A stretch of DNA of 64,000 bases from Sulfuricurvum sp. (GTDB lineage: Bacteria; Campylobacterota; Campylobacteria; Campylobacterales; Sulfurimonadaceae): the NCBI GenBank assembly GCA_030696775.1, contig JAUYRN010000031.1, positions 1 through 64,000 of the forward strand, written 5' to 3'. Under the pieces are notes generated by a model. That model did no database searches, was not told where the DNA came from, and worked only from the letters and a program-made list of their open reading frames with translations. Made by a program: the position numbers and the translations under genes. This document shows, one piece after another, positions 60,694-64,000 of this stretch (positions within the stretch are counted from its first letter, which is position 1; each line of letters starts with the position of its first letter).

Positions 60694-60949
60694 CCTCGTA
60701 CTTTCGCGCAACTGCGTCTTTGACTAAACGCCCCTCTACGTCATTATTGAATTTCACTGCAAAAAAGGTCTCTTCGACTTTTTTAATTTCAACGATCAAA
60801 CCGCCGTTCGTAACCACTTTATCTCCCTTGGTAAGGGCACTTAGCATCTGCGCATGTTTCTTTGCTTGCTGTTGTTGTGGACGAATGATGACGAAGTACA
60901 TAATCGCAATCAAAAAGACAAAAGGGAGTAATTGAGTTACTATTTCCAT
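60683..60949 (-). CDS. yajC: YajC, SecDF-associated subunit
   Basis: 88 residues from the ATG at 60949 (AAGGATCTTC upstream). One membrane helix (LLPFVFLIAIMYFVIIRPQQQQAKKH), the typical IRPQQ motif, then KGDKVVTNGGLIVEIKKVEE. First gene of a nine-gene operon; TATAAT on the minus strand (60980-60985) is its likely -10 box. Confidence 0.94.
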   Translation of the reverse strand: MEIVTQLLPFVFLIAIMYFVIIRPQQQQAKKHAQMLSALTKGDKVVTNGGLIVEIKKVEETFFAVKFNNDVEGRLVKDAVARKYEDEA

Positions 60950-60979
60950 GAAGATCCTTGGATGTATAAAAGTTGGTGC

Positions 60980-61012
60980 ATTATACTCAAAAGAGATTAA
61001 CATCGCTATAAT
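60980..61012. promoter_or_regulatory. divergent -10 boxes of the yajC operon and lnt
   Basis: Minus-strand TATAAT at 60980-60985 serves yajC. Plus-strand TATAAT at 61007-61012 lies 6 bases before the lnt ATG, implying a leaderless lnt transcript. No good -35 for lnt. Confidence 0.45.
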
Positions 61013-61018
61013 TCGCCC

Positions 61019-62236
61019 ATGAAATTACCGATTACTGTCCCCTACAACCTACTCGTCACTCCGCTGCTGATTGCACTTAGCTTTAGTGCTTTTATCTATT
61101 TTGAGCACTTTCATATTACGATTAAATTCATCAACACGTTTATGGCACTTGGAGCACTTTATGGCTTGCTGCATGCTCCACGCATTGTACTTCCCATAGC
61201 AGGATTTTGGATTGGTCTTTTTTGGTGCTATTGGATTGGCTTCAGTTTTCAATATTATGGGCTTGGATGGGCGACATGGCTAATAGCTCTTGGTTTTGGC
61301 GGTGTCTATGCTCTTTATTATGGAACACTTGGACTAACGACTAACCCATGGCTTCGAGCACTTATTCTATTTGGCTTGACCTATGTTTGGCCTATGGATT
61401 TTAACTGGATGCAGCCTGAGCTTATTTTTGTGGAAAGTTACATCGGTTTTGAAAAATGGCAATTCGCTTCTGTTTTACTTCTTTTAGCCTCTACATCATG
61501 GTTTGCTCGACAGAAAAAGCTTCTCCCTTTGCTATTGCTTCCCTTAACCGTTCAAACTGCTTATACTCCACCTCCCCTGCCACCATTAAAAATTAAACTA
61601 ATATCAACTGACATTCCGCAGGATTTAAAATGGCAGGCATTTATTCTCGAAGATACCATTAATAACAATTTGGATCTTATCGATGAAGCAATAGCTCAGA
61701 AATACGATCTTGTCGTTCTCCCTGAAGCCGCGTTTACCCTCTATATGAATCACGCTCCGATGTTAATGAAAGAGCTTCAAAAGAAATCTGCCTCGATTGC
61801 TATTCTCACAGGAACTCTGCACGATGAAAAAAACCTCAATTACAATGTTTCGTATCTTTTTGATCAAGGAAAAATTACGGTAGCCAAAAAAATGATTCTT
61901 GTCCCTTTTGGGGAATACATTCCTCTGCCGTCATTTTTAAAAGTCTGGGTAAATCGTCAAATTTTTGGAGGAGGATCAGATTTTGTTACGGCAGATAAAC
62001 CAACCGATTTTATGATCAAAGGGGTGAAATTTCGTAATGCCATCTGTTATGAAGCCACACGCGAGGAACTTTATACTCCCGATGCTCGCTATCTCATTGC
62101 AACAAGCAACAACGGATGGTTCAAGCCTTCTATTGAGCCTACATTGCAAAATCTTTTAATCCGGTTTTATGCACGAAAAAATAATTCAATGGTGTTTCAT
62201 TCCGCCAATGGCGGAGGAAGTGGAGTAGTTTGGTAG
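61019..62236 (+). CDS. lnt: apolipoprotein N-acyltransferase
   Basis: Inner-membrane enzyme that adds the third acyl chain to lipoproteins. 405 residues: about six membrane segments in the first 190, then a nitrilase-fold domain. The Glu-Lys-Cys triad is visible as Glu in VVLPEAAFT, Lys in AKKMILVPFGEY and Cys in RNAICYEATRE. The C-terminus ends soon after SANGGGSGVVW, without a further membrane helix. No ribosome-binding site precedes the ATG. Confidence 0.93.
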   Translation: MKLPITVPYNLLVTPLLIALSFSAFIYFEHFHITIKFINTFMALGALYGLLHAPRIVLPIAGFWIGLFWCYWIGFSFQYYGLGWATWLIALGFGGVYALYYGTLGLTTNPWLRALILFGLTYVWPMDFNWMQPELIFVESYIGFEKWQFASVLLLLASTSWFARQKKLLPLLLLPLTVQTAYTPPPLPPLKIKLISTDIPQDLKWQAFILEDTINNNLDLIDEAIAQKYDLVVLPEAAFTLYMNHAPMLMKELQKKSASIAILTGTLHDEKNLNYNVSYLFDQGKITVAKKMILVPFGEYIPLPSFLKVWVNRQIFGGGSDFVTADKPTDFMIKGVKFRNAICYEATREELYTPDARYLIATSNNGWFKPSIEPTLQNLLIRFYARKNNSMVFHSANGGGSGVVW

Positions 62237-62251
62237 TAGTTTATTTTATTT

Positions 62252-62299
62252 ATGGTGAGCTTATCGAGCCATGAATCTGTCCTTAGACAAGCTAAGGAC
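62252..62299. repeat. intergenic repeat with terminator hairpin between lnt and accC
   Basis: ATGGTGAGCTTATCGAGCCAT (62252-62272) closely resembles a hairpin repeat found in many proteobacteria. It is followed by GTCCTTAG/CTAAGGAC (62279-62286 and 62292-62299), a perfect 8-bp stem. It lies between two convergent genes and probably ends both transcripts. Confidence 0.55.
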
Positions 62300-62311
62300 G
62301 AACAGTATCTA

Positions 62312-63769
62312 TTAGTGTCGAACCGTTAAATTCTTACTATTGATCGCAGCAATCACTTGTTCGATATGCTTCATCTTTGTCTCTTCATCTTCCATATTAT
62401 GGATAGCATCAAGATTAAAAGTACTCAATTTAGTATCCAAGTAACCTGTATCCAAGTTTCCAGCTATAAAATCTGGATCACGAACTATTTGACGGTGAAG
62501 AGAAATATTCGTAGGTACACCTTCGATGATAAATTCATCCAGCGCACGTCGTGCTTTACGCACAACGTCTTCCCATGTCAATGCAGAAACAATAAGCTTT
62601 CCGATCATAGAATCATAGTTTGATGGAATTTGATAGTTGGTATATGCCATACTGTCCAAACGTACACCTGGACCACCTGGAGCTAGATAGTTCGTAATAA
62701 GACCCGGTGACGGTACAAATCCAAGTTTTGGATTTTCAGCATTAATACGGAATTCAATAGCATATCCACGGAATTTAATCTCTTCTTGCAAGAAAATAAG
62801 TTGATCACCCTCAGCGATTTGAATCATACGTTGGATCAAATCAATCCCTGAAATTGCTTCAGTAACAGGATGCTCAACTTGAACACGGGTATTCATTTCA
62901 ATGAAATAAATATTATCGTCTTGGTCAACCAAATATTCGATCGTACCGACACTTTCATATCCGAGTTTGAACATCGCTTTGGTCGAAATACGGTAGAGCT
63001 CACGACGAGTTGTTTCATTTAACAACGGTGATGGAGCAATTTCGATTACTTTTTGATGACGACGTTGAATAGAACAGTCACGATCGCCCAAGTGGACAAC
63101 GTTACCGTATTTATCGGCAACAATTTGGATCTCGATATGACGAGGATTTTTGAGATATTTTTCAATAAATGTTTCACCGCGATTAAAAAATCGTAATGCT
63201 TCATTGGTCGCAGACTCATACATCTCTTTAAAATCTTCCGCTTTTTCAACGATACGCATACCGCGTCCACCTCCACCGAAAGCTGCTTTAATAATTACGG
63301 GGAAACCGATTTCAGTTGCAATTTTTTCCGCTTCTTCAATATTATCAATAGGCTCATCCGTACCAGGAAGCATCGGAACACCTACTGCACGCATAGCTAC
63401 TTTTGATGCCATTTTATCGCCAAAAAGGGCAATATGATCTGCTTTTGGTCCGATAAAAACAATTCCGTTATCCGCGCATGCTTGCGCGAATTCAGCACTC
63501 TCAGAGAGAAAACCATATCCCGGATGAATCGCATCACAATCCGCTTTTTTAGCCAAAGAAATAATACGTTCATAGTCCAAATAAGCGGCGATTGGATCAC
63601 CCATAATCGGATAACACTCATCTGCTTTACGAACCCAGACGCCGTTTACATCTGCTTCAGAAAAAACAACAACACTTTTTTTACCAAGTTCTTTACACGC
63701 ACGTATAATACGCAATGCAATCTCACCGCGGTTTGCAATCAAAATTTTATTGATCGTTTTGTGCTCCAT
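62312..63769 (-). CDS. accC: biotin carboxylase subunit (AccC or pyruvate/2-oxoglutarate carboxylase A type)
   Basis: ATP-grasp enzyme that carboxylates biotin. 485 residues from the ATG at 63769 (MEHKTINKILIANRGEIALR). Motifs: GYGFLSE, AFGGGGRGMR, RDCSIQRRHQKVIEIAP, EMNTRVQVEHPVTE. It is longer than a typical AccC (about 450) because of a tail DTGYLDTKLSTFNLD, seen in pyruvate or 2-oxoglutarate carboxylase subunits. No biotin-carrier gene is adjacent. AccC is the simplest call, but the carboxylase A type is open. Confidence 0.82.
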   Translation of the reverse strand: MEHKTINKILIANRGEIALRIIRACKELGKKSVVVFSEADVNGVWVRKADECYPIMGDPIAAYLDYERIISLAKKADCDAIHPGYGFLSESAEFAQACADNGIVFIGPKADHIALFGDKMASKVAMRAVGVPMLPGTDEPIDNIEEAEKIATEIGFPVIIKAAFGGGGRGMRIVEKAEDFKEMYESATNEALRFFNRGETFIEKYLKNPRHIEIQIVADKYGNVVHLGDRDCSIQRRHQKVIEIAPSPLLNETTRRELYRISTKAMFKLGYESVGTIEYLVDQDDNIYFIEMNTRVQVEHPVTEAISGIDLIQRMIQIAEGDQLIFLQEEIKFRGYAIEFRINAENPKLGFVPSPGLITNYLAPGGPGVRLDSMAYTNYQIPSNYDSMIGKLIVSALTWEDVVRKARRALDEFIIEGVPTNISLHRQIVRDPDFIAGNLDTGYLDTKLSTFNLDAIHNMEDEETKMKHIEQVIAAINSKNLTVRH

Positions 63770-63858
63770 CGGATACCCCAAATAATGAATTTTATTGTGA
63801 AAATTATACCTAACCTAATATTAAACTATAAAACCTCAATGTAATACTGCTCATTCTA

Positions 63859-63886
63859 TTGTTTTTTTCTTTATTTGGTTTATAAT
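63859..63886 (+). promoter_or_regulatory. promoter of the cysteine synthase gene
   Basis: TTGTTT (63859-63864), 16-base spacer, TATAAT (63881-63886). Start near 63893; GGGGA before the ATG. Confidence 0.5.
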
Positions 63887-63907
63887 AAGAAAAAAAATGG
63901 GGAATTC

Positions 63908-64000
63908 ATGAATATCGCCGCCAACATCACCGAACTTATCGGAAATACTCCCCTTGTGCACCTTAATGTTCCGTCTAAAACTTCAGGTGCAACGATTTTA
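63908..64000 (+). CDS. cysK: cysteine synthase, start only (runs off the window)
   Basis: The first 31 codons (MNIAANITELIGNTPLVHL...) match the start of O-acetylserine sulfhydrylase, where TELIGNTPLV is the conserved opening. The PLP Lys lies beyond the window edge. GGGGA lies 5 bases upstream of the ATG. Whether it is CysK or CysM cannot be told from this fragment. Confidence 0.75.
   Translation, partial: MNIAANITELIGNTPLVHLNVPSKTSGATIL

Noticed and set aside
1-64000. tRNA, rRNA, CRISPR arrays and insertion sequences
   Set aside because: No T-loop-like motifs in tRNA context, no regularly spaced direct repeats and no transposase frames were seen by eye; a covariance search was not possible.

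Overview
The window looks like a chromosomal segment of a Campylobacterota (Epsilonproteobacteria) bacterium, most likely near Sulfurimonas/Sulfuricurvum. The evidence is indirect. It has a CheV / CheA-receiver hybrid / CheW chemotaxis set, an ArsRS-type two-component pair, a kinase with the HQWRQPLN H-box, and a MagIII-like glycosylase. It also has the run yajC-secD-secF-leuS-lptE-GGDEF-folC-mfd-rlmC, moderate AT richness and dense gene packing. I see no rRNA, tRNA, CRISPR, prophage or insertion sequence. No stretch of more than 300 bases lacks a gene.

Layout. 1-5.4 kb: an unknown protein, a small tetraheme cytochrome c, clpB, a DUF445 membrane protein and two unknown genes. 5.3-16.4 kb (all minus strand): an ArsRS-like regulator and kinase, surE, tcdA, greA, argC, an LpxH-like phosphoesterase, cheV, cheA(Y), cheW and an aminopeptidase P, mostly overlapping or a few bases apart. 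16.5-20.4 kb: a FecR / OmpA / CHASE2-kinase cassette converging on a response regulator. 20.4-28 kb: an iron region with feoAB, a porin / FMN-binding / two-membrane-protein operon, a divergent apbE and a MauG-like diheme lipoprotein, with several Fur-box-like sites. 28-35.5 kb: a six-gene heavy-metal RND efflux operon (TolC, adaptor, CusA/CzcA-like pump, DUF3240, regulator, kinase). 35.5-48.4 kb: housekeeping and small genes (pssA-like, rmuC, ychJ, cupin, rho, murI, dnaX, a stand-alone OvoA-type methyltransferase with an ADP-ribosylglycohydrolase-like gene, csp, ywbE, vanZ-like, MagIII-like, ymdB, YgjP-like). 48.4-61 kb: a nine-gene minus-strand operon from yajC to rlmC. 61-64 kb: lnt, a biotin carboxylase and the start of a cysteine synthase gene.

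The most interesting signals are not protein families. (1) Four intergenic elements in the first 16 kb share a core ending in TAGCGTAG and are flanked on each side by hairpins. The hairpin sequences differ between copies while pairing is kept, and GTAG adjoins or lies within 3 nt of the right hairpin in every copy. (2) The 5' leader of the cold-shock gene can form a 14-bp long-range stem that sequesters the ribosome-binding site, with a GNRA-capped hairpin inside. (3) The Fur-box-bracketed porin / flavoprotein / small-membrane-protein / ApbE locus next to feoAB suggests a flavin-dependent iron-acquisition or reductase system. (4) A hairpin in front of greA buries its ribosome-binding site only in read-through transcripts. 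(5) A widespread intergenic repeat has been read into the apparent N-terminus of the MagIII-like gene, whose real start is probably a downstream TTG.
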